Source: Desarmillaria ectypa (lineage: Eukaryota; Basidiomycota; Agaricomycetes; Agaricales; Physalacriaceae). Taken from it: 64,000 bases of DNA. The notes under the pieces were generated by a model. The model saw nothing but the letters and a program-made list of their open reading frames with translations. It had not been told where the DNA came from and did no database searches. Location of the stretch: contig JAUDYN010000001.1 of assembly GCA_030407005.1 (NCBI GenBank), forward strand, positions 1,798,001 through 1,862,000. Direction: 5' to 3'. The translations under genes and the position numbers were made by a program. Position 1 is the first letter of the stretch, and the number at the start of each line of letters is the position of its first letter. Positions 44,822-56,913 of the stretch are shown here, piece by piece.

Positions 44822-47202
44822 TTATTCATCATCCACATCGGTATCCCCACCACAACTTGAAAGCTCCACATTCGCCTCACTGTTGTTTGCTAAAACGTTT
44901 CCTCCTCCCGTATTACCACCACCAGTCGGCCCCGAATTTGAAGTGTTGATCGGCGAGCTCTTGAATTTGCTCTTGCTAAACCTGGCCGACGAGCTAGTCC
45001 CCTCACGTGCTAACCTACGTTTCCTATCCAACAAAATAGCTTCCAACGTGGCGGCCGATTGTTTCTCCTGATCCATAGGCGAAGGCGCCGTAACTACCAA
45101 GACTGGGGCGCCAAGATCATCTTTCTCTTCAAGTTTCTCCAAAACCGCTTCTTCTGTGGTCGGTTTTGTATTAGAGTTACGATCACGCGGCGGCGCACTC
45201 CTGGGTCTTAGGAAGGAGAGGCCTTTCACTGATGCTAATGATCTGTTCGCTGTGAGTGGAATTGGTTGTGCAAGAGGCATTGGAGCTGCTGGTTCTGCAG
45301 GAGATGGGCTTTGATGTATGTATGGCTCTCCATGTGCACCTTCAGGATCAAACTCGTCGTAGATCTCTTCTCCAATGAGTTCTTCAAGTACGTCTTCAAG
45401 CGTAATAATTCCTAGGGGCATAATAGCGGGGTCGAAGCCTTTAAGGAACTGAAAGGCCAACTCTAGTAAGATCAAGCATCAAAAGGAGATACGCATACCT
45501 CTTCCGCTCGTTCTTTGGCTAACACAGCATCAGCTGGCATGGTCTGCTCCAGAGCGAGCATGCTAGTCAATCCCTTCTTGCCCTCTAGATTGCCCAACTC
45601 AACGTCGTCATCTACGTTCTTGCGCTTCTTTCTGCCTCCTTGTCTCTTCTTCCCCGCTTCTTCTGTTGCAAAGTCTTTCTCCAAAATACCATCTCCCTTT
45701 AAGGTATCTCCTCTCAACGTTTCATCTGCTCCACTGTGGTTGTCAATTTCCTCGCCACTCTCTTCACTGCTGTCTCCCATCCCAACTCTCTCCAAAAACC
45801 GTCGTGTTAAGCCTCTCTTCCCCGTAACGGCTTTCTTCACGCTCTGAGCTTTCTCCACACTGAATCGGCTCACGATGGCCATATGCGATCGTCCCTCCTG
45901 GAACTTGTCTAGGATACCTAACAAAGATTCGTTATTAGGTACGAACATGACGCGGTTCAGCTGAAGCGTCCGTATAGGTATGCACTCTTTCGGGTCAAGC
46001 AAAACACATTGCTTCACAAGGAGGATACCGATGATCTTCTTGACTCTCTGGGAATTGCCCTCAGGAGAGGCAGCAGGCGGAAGGTCTACTTCTTCATATA
46101 CAGGCACACGGCTATGTCCAGTTTCTACGATTTTAGTCAGAAGGTTGTAGTCCAACCGGGCATCGATAGAGAGCATAAAAACATCGGAAATGGGTGTCAT
46201 AGCCTAAAGCAGATGAGTATGTTCCTGGAACTGACTTGTGGAATGTTACCTGTTTAACATCCTTTTCTTGTAGGTCAAGCGTGGCCCCGATAATGGTCAC
46301 GGTATCGGATTTAAGGTCTCCGCCGTGACGGGATTGGGAAGCGTGCATGGCGATGAGTTCTTTCAATTCTAGAATTACCTGGGTCAGCCGAGTTTCCGTT
46401 GAGGTAACGGGCGACATACCGACTCTGCGGTAGATGATACCGTGATTAGAGCCCAGGACCCAATCAAGGAGCTTGGCTACAGGCCAGGCAACAATGCCCT
46501 GTAGGCAGCGAATGAGGAGAGTGGATCGAGGAAGAACGTCAAACGCACCATGACGTAAATTAGACACTTGGTCAATGCTGCGCCTTTGGCACCAAGATAG
46601 AGGCCATGGCGAGTAAACAAGGATTGGGGAATGATTTCAGCGAAGCTTTGTGAATTGAGTTGACGCGCAGCTGATTAGCTGGGAACTCACATGACGATGA
46701 GTACGGTACTGACAGCGACGCTCTGTACCCCACCTCCCAGCACTGGATCTGCAATGACTGGCAAGGTTTCATTGACAATCATGTTCGCCAAGAGTAGCGT
46801 AACGAGTAGTAAATGACCATTCTTGCGAATAGGCTTTATTTGGTTGGCATATTCGCGTTGTTCGCTATACAAATCTTAGTGTGAGAAAGAGGTGTCAAGG
46901 CTGAGCACTTACGGTGTGCCACTGATGCTTAGCACGTTGAGCTGTGTCTGATCAAGACTCATGTACCCAAGGGTCAATCCGGCGAAGAGGCCCGATAGAA
47001 GAACGAGCACTGGGATGAGCACTGCGAAAACGACATATTTGGTCTGGTGCGGGTCGAATCCTTCGGAACCAGACCGTTTGAGTAAATTATTGGGACTACT
47101 TGAAGGATCCGAACGCGAAAGGTGAAATGAATGCGACGCAAGTGAAAAAAGCGTGTATATGAGCCTCGACGTTGTTGGTGAAGACAGGGGAGTTGGTGCC
47201 AT
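44822..47202 (-). CDS. MAM3: CNNM/Mam3-like transporter-type protein with CBS domains
   Basis: A membrane protein of the CNNM (ancient conserved domain, yeast Mam3) family, linked to metal or magnesium homeostasis, in vacuolar or other membranes. The ATG at 47202 opens MAPTPLSSPTTSRL, then a first helix VFAVLIPVLVLLSGLFAGLT and GYMSLDQTQLNVLSISGTP (DUF21 domain). HLLLVTLLLANMIVNETLPV and VQSVAVSTVLIVM follow, then FSEIIPQSL and SNLRHGAF-like sequence. The CBS pair starts MTPISDVFMLSIDARLDY, with SRVPVYEEVD and IIGILLVKQCVLLD. An acidic, Lys-rich insertion (about 45590-45800) interrupts before IMPLGIITLEDVLEELIGEE, the usual end of the second CBS. A Ser/Gly-rich tail finishes at 44822. Complete over about seven exons. 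Confidence 0.88.
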
Positions 47203-47599
47203 GCAAGTTTGAGCTGAAGCCGCTTACTGCATGATCGTATGACTTGCCCGTACCGGTAATCGGGTACTCCCACACTCCTACCCCGCCACGTAATATGACA
47301 CGAAAAAAACGCGAACATTTTCGCGCTCAGTAATGAACGCGAATGAACAATATTTTTATAGTATTTACTTGGCTTCTTGGCTTAAGGTACACGCTGACGA
47401 CCGCCCAGCGAAAATCGCACGCGAGCATCACCTGCGTCATCAACACAACCACTGAGTGCCTGGAATCCACATAGTAAATGACCAATGATGAAGAAGAAAC
47501 AAACGAAAGCAATCTGATTATCATAAGTTATCGTAACAAAAGCATATCGATCGCAGTACGGACTCTGTTAAGAAAGGGTCTGAGGATGGCCCAACGTAC
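47203..47599. other. Intergenic
   Basis: About 400 bp upstream of the CNNM gene and downstream of the second BTB gene. No gene recognised. Confidence 0.45.
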
Positions 47600-48607
47600 C
47601 TAGATAGACTTGGGAAGCTTATCCACACAGTCACGGATGACACGTAGTGTCTCTACTTTGTCATAAAGACTGCGATGGCAAGTGTTCTCCGGGCACTTGG
47701 CAGTCCAACATGCCATGGCTTCTGGCCATTCCAACAATCCCATTTCGACGACAGTATCACCCAGAGGCCGTTTATCCATCTCCAGGATAATCTTATACTT
47801 CAGCTCTCGCCATGTGTGGTAGTCAATGAGATTGTGGCAGCTGACACAAGTTGCAGTGCTCCCCGCAACGAATGGTGGGTCATTCAATCTCTGTCGCAGC
47901 CTACAAACTTTCATCAGTAGATGAAGAAAAGATAGAAGACATGCATACCCTTCCCGTCGTGATCGATGAAGTTCCATCAAGTCCAACAGGGAACCAGTCG
48001 ATAGCCTCTGTAGCAACGGGCGGATCGCCGGATCATACAGGTTGTACTGTAGAGTCTGCGTGGATGCATGCTTCGCTTCTACTTCCCACCCAAACCGACA
48101 TGCAATGCCATACAATCTGAACGGTTGGACTGTCAGTGCTGGAGTCATCACCAACAGCCGGACAATCGATAGCGGCCCAGGAGTATCATACTTCTCCACT
48201 GCATCGAGAAGCGAGTCTAACTGGTCGTAGCTGTCCATCGGTGGCAGAGATAAACCGCACATCATCCTCAACAGACATTCTAGGGTATTCTCATCCTCGT
48301 CAAGGTAGAAGATACCCTTTGGCTTTGAAGAAGACGACGGATCTTGTGGTAGGCTGAACATGGAACGAAAAAAACCAGAAGTCATCTTGAGGGTGTGGGA
48401 ATAGACTCGGAAGAAAGTGCTGCCTCCTTTGGCAGCGAGTGTCGTGTCACCTTCAGTGAAAAGTGGGTGAAGCTTAAAGCCTTCTAGTTTAGGGTCGGAT
48501 ATGCATAGCACATTAGAGGGCTCTTCGTCTACGAGTGCCATTTGCATGCCAGGCGGTGACGAACTTGAAGTTGAAGCTTCTGAAGGTGTTCGTCGAACGT
48601 TAAACAT
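47600..48607 (-). CDS. BTB/POZ domain protein, second
   Basis: Another Agaricomycete-type BTB protein, not closely similar to the one at 39916-41243. The ATG at 48607 gives MFNVRRTPSEASTSSSSPPG. The BTB fold reads STFFRVYSHTLKMTSGFFRS, MFSLPQDP and GIFYLDEDENTLECLLRMMC, followed by a helical region (LYGIACRFGWEVEAKHAST). A C-terminal part carries CVSCHNLIDYHTW and CWTAKCPENTCHRSLYDKV, Cys/His pairs that might bind metal. The whole span is open, but 48 nt near 47902-47950 (GTATGC...TTGTAG) look like an intron without a stop; removing them joins RREG to LRQRL. Both forms keep frame. Function unknown. Confidence 0.8.
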   Translation of the reverse strand: MFNVRRTPSEASTSSSSPPGMQMALVDEEPSNVLCISDPKLEGFKLHPLFTEGDTTLAAKGGSTFFRVYSHTLKMTSGFFRSMFSLPQDPSSSSKPKGIFYLDEDENTLECLLRMMCGLSLPPMDSYDQLDSLLDAVEKYDTPGPLSIVRLLVMTPALTVQPFRLYGIACRFGWEVEAKHASTQTLQYNLYDPAIRPLLQRLSTGSLLDLMELHRSRREGYACLLSFLHLLMKVCRLRQRLNDPPFVAGSTATCVSCHNLIDYHTWRELKYKIILEMDKRPLGDTVVEMGLLEWPEAMACWTAKCPENTCHRSLYDKVETLRVIRDCVDKLPKSI

Positions 48608-48900
48608 GATCTGAAGGATACACGTAAATGGTTTGAGACCACAATCAGAGATAATAGTTACCTAGAGCTGTGTCTGACTACAAACCGTTCGGCACGAGTC
48701 AACTGCGGTGATAGTTCGGAAGCAAGTACGGAAGCCAATCCTATCTGATGGCTGTGTTCGACGGGCGGACCGGGATGCTCACCGCGCAGTACTCGCTTTT
48801 AATAGTTCTTCAAATCTTAAATTGGCATGTAATGTTTACATTAAAAGTTGACGAGAAAATATAGCATGATATTTTTAATTATCGGATATTCATAGGAGGA
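48608..48900. other. Intergenic
   Basis: About 290 bp, AT-rich near 48820-48890. No gene recognised. Confidence 0.4.
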
Positions 48901-51663
48901 TTACAGAGTATAGCGGAACTGCATCTCACCCGTCACTATGCTGCCGCCATTAAAGAGAACGAGGACTTACATGAGGGTTCTCGAAGTCTGTCATATCCGA
49001 CTCTCCGTTAATCTTGCCCTGCACCTCTCTCTCCTCTGGAGTAAGGCCATCGGATAACATCTCCTTGTCTCGCCTTCTGTTCCGAAGAAGAAGGGTTGTT
49101 CGCCATGCTGTAGTTGATTTCAACTTATTTTGGCACTGGAGTGAATCGTTAAAGCGTACCAATTATGAGGAAAAACTCGAGCCCAAAGCAGGCGCAGCAC
49201 CCAATAGTACCGCTCTTATAGGAGGGCTGAAAAAAATGGATGATCAGAATAAGAGTGCCAAGAGGGGTGGCGACGAACGGCTTCACTAGACTTAAAAATT
49301 TGTGATCCACACATGTTACCGGCACAATACCTGGACAGTGGCCTATGTATTAGAGAAGTCGTTGACAATAATCAAAAGACGATTCTCACCCAATGAAGGT
49401 AAAGGACGACGTGACCGTTCGCTTGGTACGCCCAGGGACGTTGGATGGGATGAGCGACCAGGCTAGAAAAAGGCCGAGAACGAATGGCGTCTGACATGAT
49501 AGTCAGAAAAATCAGATAATTGGACTATAAACTTGCACCTACTACCATGAAATACATTCCCCACTTTGTCCACTTGATATTCAAAAGATAGCAGTCACCA
49601 GTTCCACTCGAAGGTACGTACTGCAAGGCCTACCTTGGTGCTCTCGGTGGTTTCGATCAATGACAAACCCAGTACTCCAATGAACCCAGGAATGGTCCCC
49701 ACAGCCATGATGATTAGGCGAAGATTCTTCCACCTAGAAGTAATCTAACAGAAGCGTCAGGAGGTTGGTAGTGGTAGTGGGTATCGCTGTAAACGGTCGA
49801 TACGAACCACGCCGACAATCACAAAGATCGTCACACTCAAGACATTCTTTGGAATAGTGTATAAAATCACTCTGTCATTGTCAGATCAGAGGTGCCACTT
49901 GGGAGTCATATAGCAGTATGCGCACTCAAGAGATGCTATCATCGGAGAAAAAATTAAAGGAGTTCTTTTTCTGAGGAAGTGCCAAACGTACTGAAACCGA
50001 AACCTTGGTTAATAATACTACCGAATGTTTGGAGACCTAGGATGATAATGATGTTTCGGGGAAATGAACAACTGCAAAATCTGCTGAAATGAACAAACCT
50101 CCGTTCGGGACCTAGGGAAACGTAAAAACATCTATATTATAAGATCACTAGTTGAGACTTACCGATACTAGAAAAGCGTTAAATCCCGCAAAATAGAACT
50201 GAAAAACTTAAGTTATGTGAACCTGTGAATCAAATGGACAAACGCACACATGGATCAACCAAGCATTCGCGAACCTGACACCATTTCCACATCCTCGTAC
50301 CTGTCACATCGTGTCCACTCTGATTTGAAAGAACACGTGTGTTTGCCATTTGTTTCTCCTCCCTAGAGAGCCACAGAACTTCTGTCGGAGTACCTAGGAA
50401 ATATAGACAGAGACATCCGACTGATATAGTGAGCCCCCCAAGGAACTATACGTGAAAGCGTATCAGGATCTAACATCATTATAAAGCAGAGAATCATACG
50501 TAGGACATGTACCGCCAAGCCTCGACATCTGGGTGACTATATTCCAGTGTTCCGATACCGTAGAGAATAAGGTCGGCGATGACTGCGAATCCGGCGTTAG
50601 CACTCTTGAAATAATAGTATGAATAGGCCTCCAAGAGAAACAATTAAATGGGAGGGAGAGACCTGAAAAACGAGAGCTCGTGAAGCATGTTCCCGCCGGG
50701 TATACCAGCTTCCTACAATAAGGACAAAGCCTGGGCTAATGCAACATTCGAACATGCCTTGAAAGGCGCGCAGTGTCATAAGGTGTGCCCAGTTCTTCGC
50801 TACGGAAACGGTTGGTGATGATATCAAGCAGAGCTAGCATAGAAGTACCAAATCCAATGCATAGGACGATTACTCCCCAGCATATCTGCGAATTTCGAAA
50901 ACAAACATTGGTGAGTTGATATTTATAAAGCTTGTGGCCAGGAACTCACCATGAAGATCGATCTAAGCAGATGATTTTCGAATCAGCAACTGAAGTTCGA
51001 CGTGACAGCTGACCCCAAGGTTTCTTACAGTGTCGTTCCCATTCTCCATCGCTGAAGCAGGATGTTGGAGGGAAACTCAAAACACATGTAGGCAAGGTAA
51101 AACATAGTTGCGAGCCTGGAATTGATTCAAGCGGTCATCTAGGTGACGAAGGGATATAGACAGAGCTGACCAGGAGTACTGTTGTCCATGAAGGCCGGTG
51201 TCTTCGCGAAGACCAAACGTTGCCATGACACCTGCGAATGAACGGATAAGCGGTGTATCCTAGATGTCAATTATTGATACTCACTAAACGAAGTCTTATC
51301 GACTTGCTGGACGCCGTCTAACGAGGTAGGAGTCTGCATAGGATCACTCAGACGATACCGCTGGAACATACAACAAAGCCACATGAGCGGAAGAAGGTAT
51401 ATGTCGATCTTAAGCTTAAGCTTCTTGTACTGCTCCGGGGTGTATTCTTGGACAGCTACGACTGAGGAGTATGTCAACTAAGGAATTCTTGACATGAAGT
51501 TTACGAGTCATGTACCTTCCTTCTCAGCAGAGACTTCGTATACGCCGGCCTCTGCGTCACTCTTCGAATTATTGTCGCTGAAAGAGGCCTTCTCTTCGAG
51601 CGCGGGCGTAGCGGATAGTAGCATGTCATTGGTCATGTCGAAACAGCTGGTCACAATAGACAT
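48901..51663 (-). CDS. MFS transporter, allantoate/nicotinate permease type (Dal5/Tna1-like)
   Basis: A plasma-membrane major-facilitator transporter of the anion:cation symporter group (Dal5, Tna1 and similar); substrate not shown. The ATG at 51663 gives MSIVTSCFDMTNDMLLSATP and a charged cytosolic N-terminus. LKIDIYLLPLMWLCCMFQ is the first helix, and GVQQVDKTSF corresponds to the usual 'D-R-x-N/K' loop. YLAYMCFEFPSNILLQRW (near 51050-51110) is helix two, and HLMTLRAFQGMFECCISPGF with VLIVGSWYTRREHASRA (near 50680-50790) is the classic helix four-five signature. Many short exons cover 49300-50600. The cytosolic C-tail reads RRDKEMLSDGLTPEEREVQG and, spliced, ENPH|FRYTL-stop at 48901, which matches the family's end. 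More than ten introns; individual borders were not all verified. Confidence 0.8.
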
Positions 51664-54579
51664 CGAATTCCCTTCATATACATAATCACCCTGATAAGAA
51701 CACTCCGTGGAGCTTCTCCAAAAGCCCTTATCCTGCTATGCATTCTGCCGGCCTAGCATTCTGCTTATTGGAGTAAGAAAAAAATACCGCAAGCCTGAGT
51801 ATTCGGGAGGAAGCCATCAATGATTCGATCAAAACCTCGATTTGAGTTGTAAGTGTGTAAAAAAAAAAACCAAGTTGCGGAAAAAGCAGGGTCAGAGTAA
51901 TCATAGAGACTAATAACGCCCAGAATAGCACCGAATAGGCGAAAGACCCTTGAACTTTGACCATTGCCGTGCCGTGCTATGGTGAACCGCAAGAGATACT
52001 TACAGGTTTATATCACGCATTCGCCTGGCCCCACTCAATTACCCCCGGCGCAGCCTTCGGCCCAATTTTTACTCTACGCTCACCTAGCTTTCAAAGCAAA
52101 ATCATCAAAGTAGTATTAAGACTAACAAGCACGTATTCAGTATCATTACTTTTTCGTGGGCCCAGGCAGTGGATTTCTATGACTTGAGGTTGGCTCTGAA
52201 TCTTGAATAACCCTAGTACTTGGCCTAATAGAAGGCATGTTGCGTAGGAGGTACGACTCACTGTCGGGAAATTACAGTATATCCTAAATGCAATAATGCA
52301 GAAGTATTCGTCCACTGCCCCACATTATCGTTTTACAACCTAGACATCGGTCCTGAGGTCAGTAGCCCATCATCTTCTATTGCTCGGATTTGATTCGGAA
52401 AAAAAGTTGGCCGGGGCCAAATGATACCCAATCATTTCATGATAGTATCATTTTCTCGATGTCTATCATATAATGGCTCAGGACTTCTTTTTACTCGACT
52501 TGCATTTGGCGAATTGCCCATAGTGCGACGAGAGTGTGATTGATATTTACGTATGCTGTTATCTGGGAAGTACCGAGATGCGCCCGGCTTGGACATAGAC
52601 TAAATAGACATATTAAATCGATTATTTATGACGACAGACCTCTGTTACAGCTGCTGGTGTTATGATTGAACGTTTTGGAGTTTTCATTACTCATGATACG
52701 AGTCTCCAAGTGAGGCGGTCATTGCAAGCACTCTATCAGAAGATATTCAACGATGAAGGTCGTATACTACACTGGACAGAAGAGCTCACAAAGGGAACGT
52801 GCAATGGAGTTCCCATTTTGCATGCAAACTACACACAAAGTCCTTGAGAAACTGGACCGTCGTGTCCAGCGCTGGTTTCCCTGATCTGGATGATATTCTC
52901 CACGAAGCCCGGGCGCAGTATTATGCTGCCGTGTCGTATCATTAAGGTCGTTCGATGTAGGATGGCACTAGGTAAAGCAAACGACAAGTCCGTCTGAGTC
53001 TAGCGTGCCAATAAATTTCGTTTAGTGCAGTTGATAACGCCGATGCTGACCGTGACATTGGCACGTACCCTGCAAGGCCATAGATCTGCACGAATACGAG
53101 ACAGATGAAAAGAGACTTTGGGTTACAAGCAAGGTCACGACGTGGAGAAGAGAGTGATATTCGATGACTAATCGGAGCGCATTGAACTTGTCTCTCAACT
53201 GCCACCATCGCCGTACTCAGCGTCGACTGTCTTCGGAGAAAGGTGGCCACCTGTATTCACTGTCGAATGCTAATTGAATTTTCTAATACATGACTGAAGC
53301 AGGACGTTCTTTTACTCTTGCAAACAAGTCGAGGACATCTGATTCTCCACTCCGCGCGCTGCAGCCCTTCTCTCTAGGGCTAGCAGCTGAACTGATGGTG
53401 TATCACGAAGAGAGGACTACGTTACCTCAATAGTCGTCTAGCCAGACATCACCATAATGTGCATACACCGAGGGAGGGCAAGGGCGGCTGAGCAGCCGTT
53501 CTGATATGTGGATACAAGGACCTTTCTTCGATTATGGCTCCGGTATGTATTGTGTGTTCGTGAAGGTACAACGTGAGCATGTGCTAACACCAGGATTAGC
53601 GTTCAACACAACATGGCAGAAATACACTATCCATGCGATTGGCATTGCAGGCACTGTCAGCTTAAACTCAATTATATTGTTGATATGGCGTTGTCCTGGG
53701 ATATTCAGCGCCAGGCCAAGGTTCGCTTTCTTCGGCTGCCTACATCTCCAACAACCCAGTGACCGCGACAGACCGCGTCTGTTCTCGCAACCACACATGC
53801 ACTATACAACTTTGCATATGGCGTTAAAATTTTTGAGAGCAAAGCCAAGCCTAACCTCTTGAAAGTGTCGGATATTTTTTCTGAGAACATATGGTGACAT
53901 TGCCTTCGAGAAGCGGTATGTTTTCTGTTCTATCAGAGGATACGAGCATCATCATTACCGCAGTCCTTGCAGCCAATGCCAAGATATTGAGAATCGCCGG
54001 CGGCTGTTAGGTTTGCATTGTCCTCTTCTCGTCGGATTTATAAAATGTCGGGGAAATAGTCAGTCCAATATCACTGAAACGAACAAGAGATATGTCTTTA
54101 CTATCTTCGTGAGTCGTCCTTGATAAGTCATCGCTATGTGATTAGCTCACTCATATGTGCTTTTGTAAAAGCTACAGCGATACCTTGATTACCTTGGTTT
54201 CGCACGGGATATATAGAAGTAATGTCGTTTGCGTGGAAACATCTGACATTTTCGTCATCAGAGCACGGAATCTTCTTTCCAGAGTTCCATATCCCCCCCT
54301 TTCTGATACATTCACCCTCGTCGTAAATATTTCTCCACCATCATCTTGGCATTCTGGCGAGTGTAATTGCGCCCTTGTTATTGGCCCCCAGGAGCCGCAT
54401 GACCTACATCGATTGCCTGATTAGCTTGGAAACGAAATTTTACTGAGGATTTCCCAGTAGTGAAATACGCGTAAAACGCTAGGAGATCGCAACTCGGTCA
54501 GTTATGGTATTTTCTTTCGCAATGTATCGTACGTTTATTATCAGTGCTATTGCAGAACAATGCCAGCTGGTTTTCCTGC

Positions 54580-54593
54580 GTTTACGCGTAAAC
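54580..54593. repeat. Perfect 14-bp palindrome centred on ACGCGT
   Basis: GTTTACGCGTAAAC is its own reverse complement. ACGCGT is the core of the fungal MluI cell-cycle box. Other copies occur at 54467, 54616 and 54873. It could bind a dimeric regulator, but no target gene is close except the dioxygenase about 570 bp downstream. Confidence 0.45.
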
Positions 54594-55088
54594 ATGCTGT
54601 GTACTCGCGTCATGTACGCGTGGAAGGCCTTAGCAATGCTCGAGGCATGATACTGAGATGTGATCGTCATAATTTTCTCCGATCTTATCTGTGATCTCGT
54701 CCTGCGGGGTCTTTTTGGGGCTCCCCCGCTTTTTGGACTTTTTACCCAGATTGTCTTCATGTCTTGATGATAGTAGGCGTCTTTGCTCCCTGGATTACAT
54801 TCTACCTGACGCTGGAATTAGCACGCATACAGGACGAAGACAATATTCCATTTCCAAGCTGAGAGCTCCTTCACGCGTCATGGCCGCCGATATCTAGGGT
54901 GTTCAAAATCCGACACATGTACTTGCTGCGGATGACGAGGGGGCAAGGGAGAGGAACCAATAGCGTTAGTGACATTTACCTACCCGCATGAAGTTGTACA
55001 TGCAATCGAGCATGGTGCGTCAGATCGCTGGTCTGAAAGAACGCGCCGAAGCAGAGTTTATCCGTGCATAAATCTACATGGTCAAAAG

Positions 55089-55095
55089 TATAAAA
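55089..55095 (+). promoter_or_regulatory. TATA box of intradiol dioxygenase gene
   Basis: TATAAAA lies 66 bp upstream of the ATG at 55162, a normal distance for a fungal TATA-containing promoter. Confidence 0.55.
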
Positions 55096-55161
55096 GCGGA
55101 TTCATCTAGAGCGAATATATCAGCAACATTAGAAAGCCCTCTCTTCTGGTTTCTGTGAACC

Positions 55162-56537
55162 ATGGTTCAGCTCTCTGCCATCTCATCTGTCTTGCTACTC
55201 GCTGCTAGCGTTGTCGTGGCTCATCCTAGTACCGCTGAGATGAGCCCGGCTGAGCTCCAGCGTCGTGCAGAATTCCAGACGTTCGCGAGCCGTTCTCTCA
55301 GCGGCTGCCAAGACAGTCTCCGTCGTCGAGGCCATTACGAGCACTCCGCTGCTCGTCGCAAGGCTCTTGCCGATGAACTCCGCCGCAAGCGTGGTCTTCC
55401 TACTCGTGAGACACGTTTTTTCTTCTTCTCTTCCACCGCTGATCGCAATATTCCCATAGGCGCCCCCTACAAGCGTAGTTTGGACAGTGTCTTGGGAACA
55501 AACCACTTGTCCAACCAGACCGGCCTCGAAGCGGACTCTGACCCCTTCGATGGAACTGGGTCTTGCACCCTCGTTCCTGAGGCTACTCAAGGACCGTATT
55601 GGGTCGATGGAGAGTACGTCCGCAAGGACATCCATGAAGATCAGGCGGGCCTCTATACCTACGTTGACCTCGAGTTGATCGACTACGCCACTTGCGAGAC
55701 CGTCGCGGCCGACATCTATGTCGATATTTGGCACTGCAATGCTACTGGTGTCTACTCTGGAGTTGTCTCCAGGGGAAATGGCGATTCAAGTGTCGGTGAG
55801 AACTTGGTAAGTGAACTGACGAATGGTATCTTCAATAATAAGTTTTGTTTATTTATTTAAATAGAACGCGACTTTCCTTCGTGGCATTCAACCCACCACC
55901 GAGGGAGGCTACGCTCAGTTTGAAACCATCTTTCCAGGTTGGTGGTGGCCTTTTCTTGTACCTGTATATCGCTAACGGTTTGTAACAAGGGCATTACACT
56001 GGCAGAACCGCACACATTCATGTCCTTGTACACGGAGACGGGACGGCTTTCGACAATGGGACGTTCAATACCGGCAGCGACCGCCACGTCGGTGAGCTAT
56101 CTGTAGTCTTTTCCTAGGCTCCCCTTTGTGACGTACATCTAAAAAAAGGTCAAGTTTACTTTGACCAAGACCTGATCACCGCCGTCGAAGAGACCTCCCC
56201 GTACAACACCAACGCACAACCACTCACAACCAACGCACAAGATGGTCTTTTGGGACAAGCTGCCGAGGACATTGACCCTGTTCTTGAATGCGTTTACCTT
56301 GGTGATGATATCACTGATGGTCTTCTTGTGTGAGCATCATTCCTTTCACTTTTTGTGCTCTAATTTATTTTATTTTATTTCCAAAGTTGGGGATCCATGG
56401 GCATAGACCTATCGGCGAGCTACGTCGTTCAATCCGCTGCTACTCTCACTGAGAACGGTGGTGTAGCCAACGGTGGATTTGGTGGTGGAGGTCCTGGAGG
56501 TCCTGGAGGTCCTGGCGGTCCCCCTCCTGGAAACTGA
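55162..56537 (+). CDS. Secreted intradiol ring-cleavage dioxygenase
   Basis: A predicted extracellular iron(III) dioxygenase that opens catechol-type rings between the two hydroxyls, as in fungal breakdown of aromatic compounds. The ATG at 55162 starts a signal peptide (VQLSAISSVLLLAASVVVAH), followed by a basic propeptide-like stretch with RRR and KR sites. The catalytic domain begins CTLVPEATQGPYWVDGEYVR, with YVDLELIDYATCETVAADIY and VDIWHCNATGVYSG, then TFLRGIQPTTEGGYAQFETI and HYTGRTAHIHVLVHGDGTAF. The expected tyrosines and the His pair (H-x-H in TAHIHV) for iron are present. ECVYLGDDI follows, and the C-terminus ends in a Gly/Pro-rich repeat (near 56475-56533). Introns near 55806-55863, 55936-55990, 56091-56150 and 56330-56388 join in frame. 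Intact. Confidence 0.9.
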
Positions 56538-56913
56538 GCCACTCCGGGAGCGGCCATGACCATGCTGGTGTGTACTGTCGTCTCATAAATCCGACAAGTA
56601 GGAAGATGTTAAATATATGTCAATGTTCTTGTTTTGGTTGTGTTAAGAAAAGTACATATTTTGCAAACGACGCCCTGGCTAGTACAGCGGTACAGCACAG
56701 AATTCATCTCCAAGTAGGAAGATCGTTTCAAATGTATGAGCTGTGTTCACCTTCGAGCAGCGGCCAAAATCTTTCGCATCACCTCCTTCACGGAGCCAGT
56801 ATCAAAATCCCTACACGGAGCATTACTCCACAAGCATGATATTTATTCAGCTTGCAACTAGTAAGCCCATTTGCCGGGTACATTTAAGTTTATTTCCTCT
56901 ACACACATCACGA
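56538..56913. other. Convergent 3' intergenic region
   Basis: About 375 bp between the convergent dioxygenase and YCII genes. No feature recognised. Confidence 0.4.

Larger units (their letters stand above)
51664..55161. other. 3.5-kb gene-poor region
   Basis: No gene could be supported on either strand. Open stretches at 52662-52847 (+), 52942-53250 (-), 53506-53862 (+) and 54479-54760 (-) have no recognised motif. A 6-bp-stem hairpin (CGGCTG-AG-CAGCCG) lies at 53485-53498. A 14-bp perfect palindrome is at 54580-54593, and four ACGCGT hexamers fall between 54467 and 54878. It may hold decayed genes or a repeat remnant, plus the promoter of the dioxygenase gene. Confidence 0.5.

Noticed and set aside
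47040..47065. A GGTCGAATCC sequence resembling a tRNA T-loop
   Set aside because: It lies inside the CNNM coding exon and no matching acceptor or anticodon stem could be drawn.
52942..53250. A 102-codon minus-strand frame
   Set aside because: No domain, no splice partner found, and surrounded by non-coding sequence.
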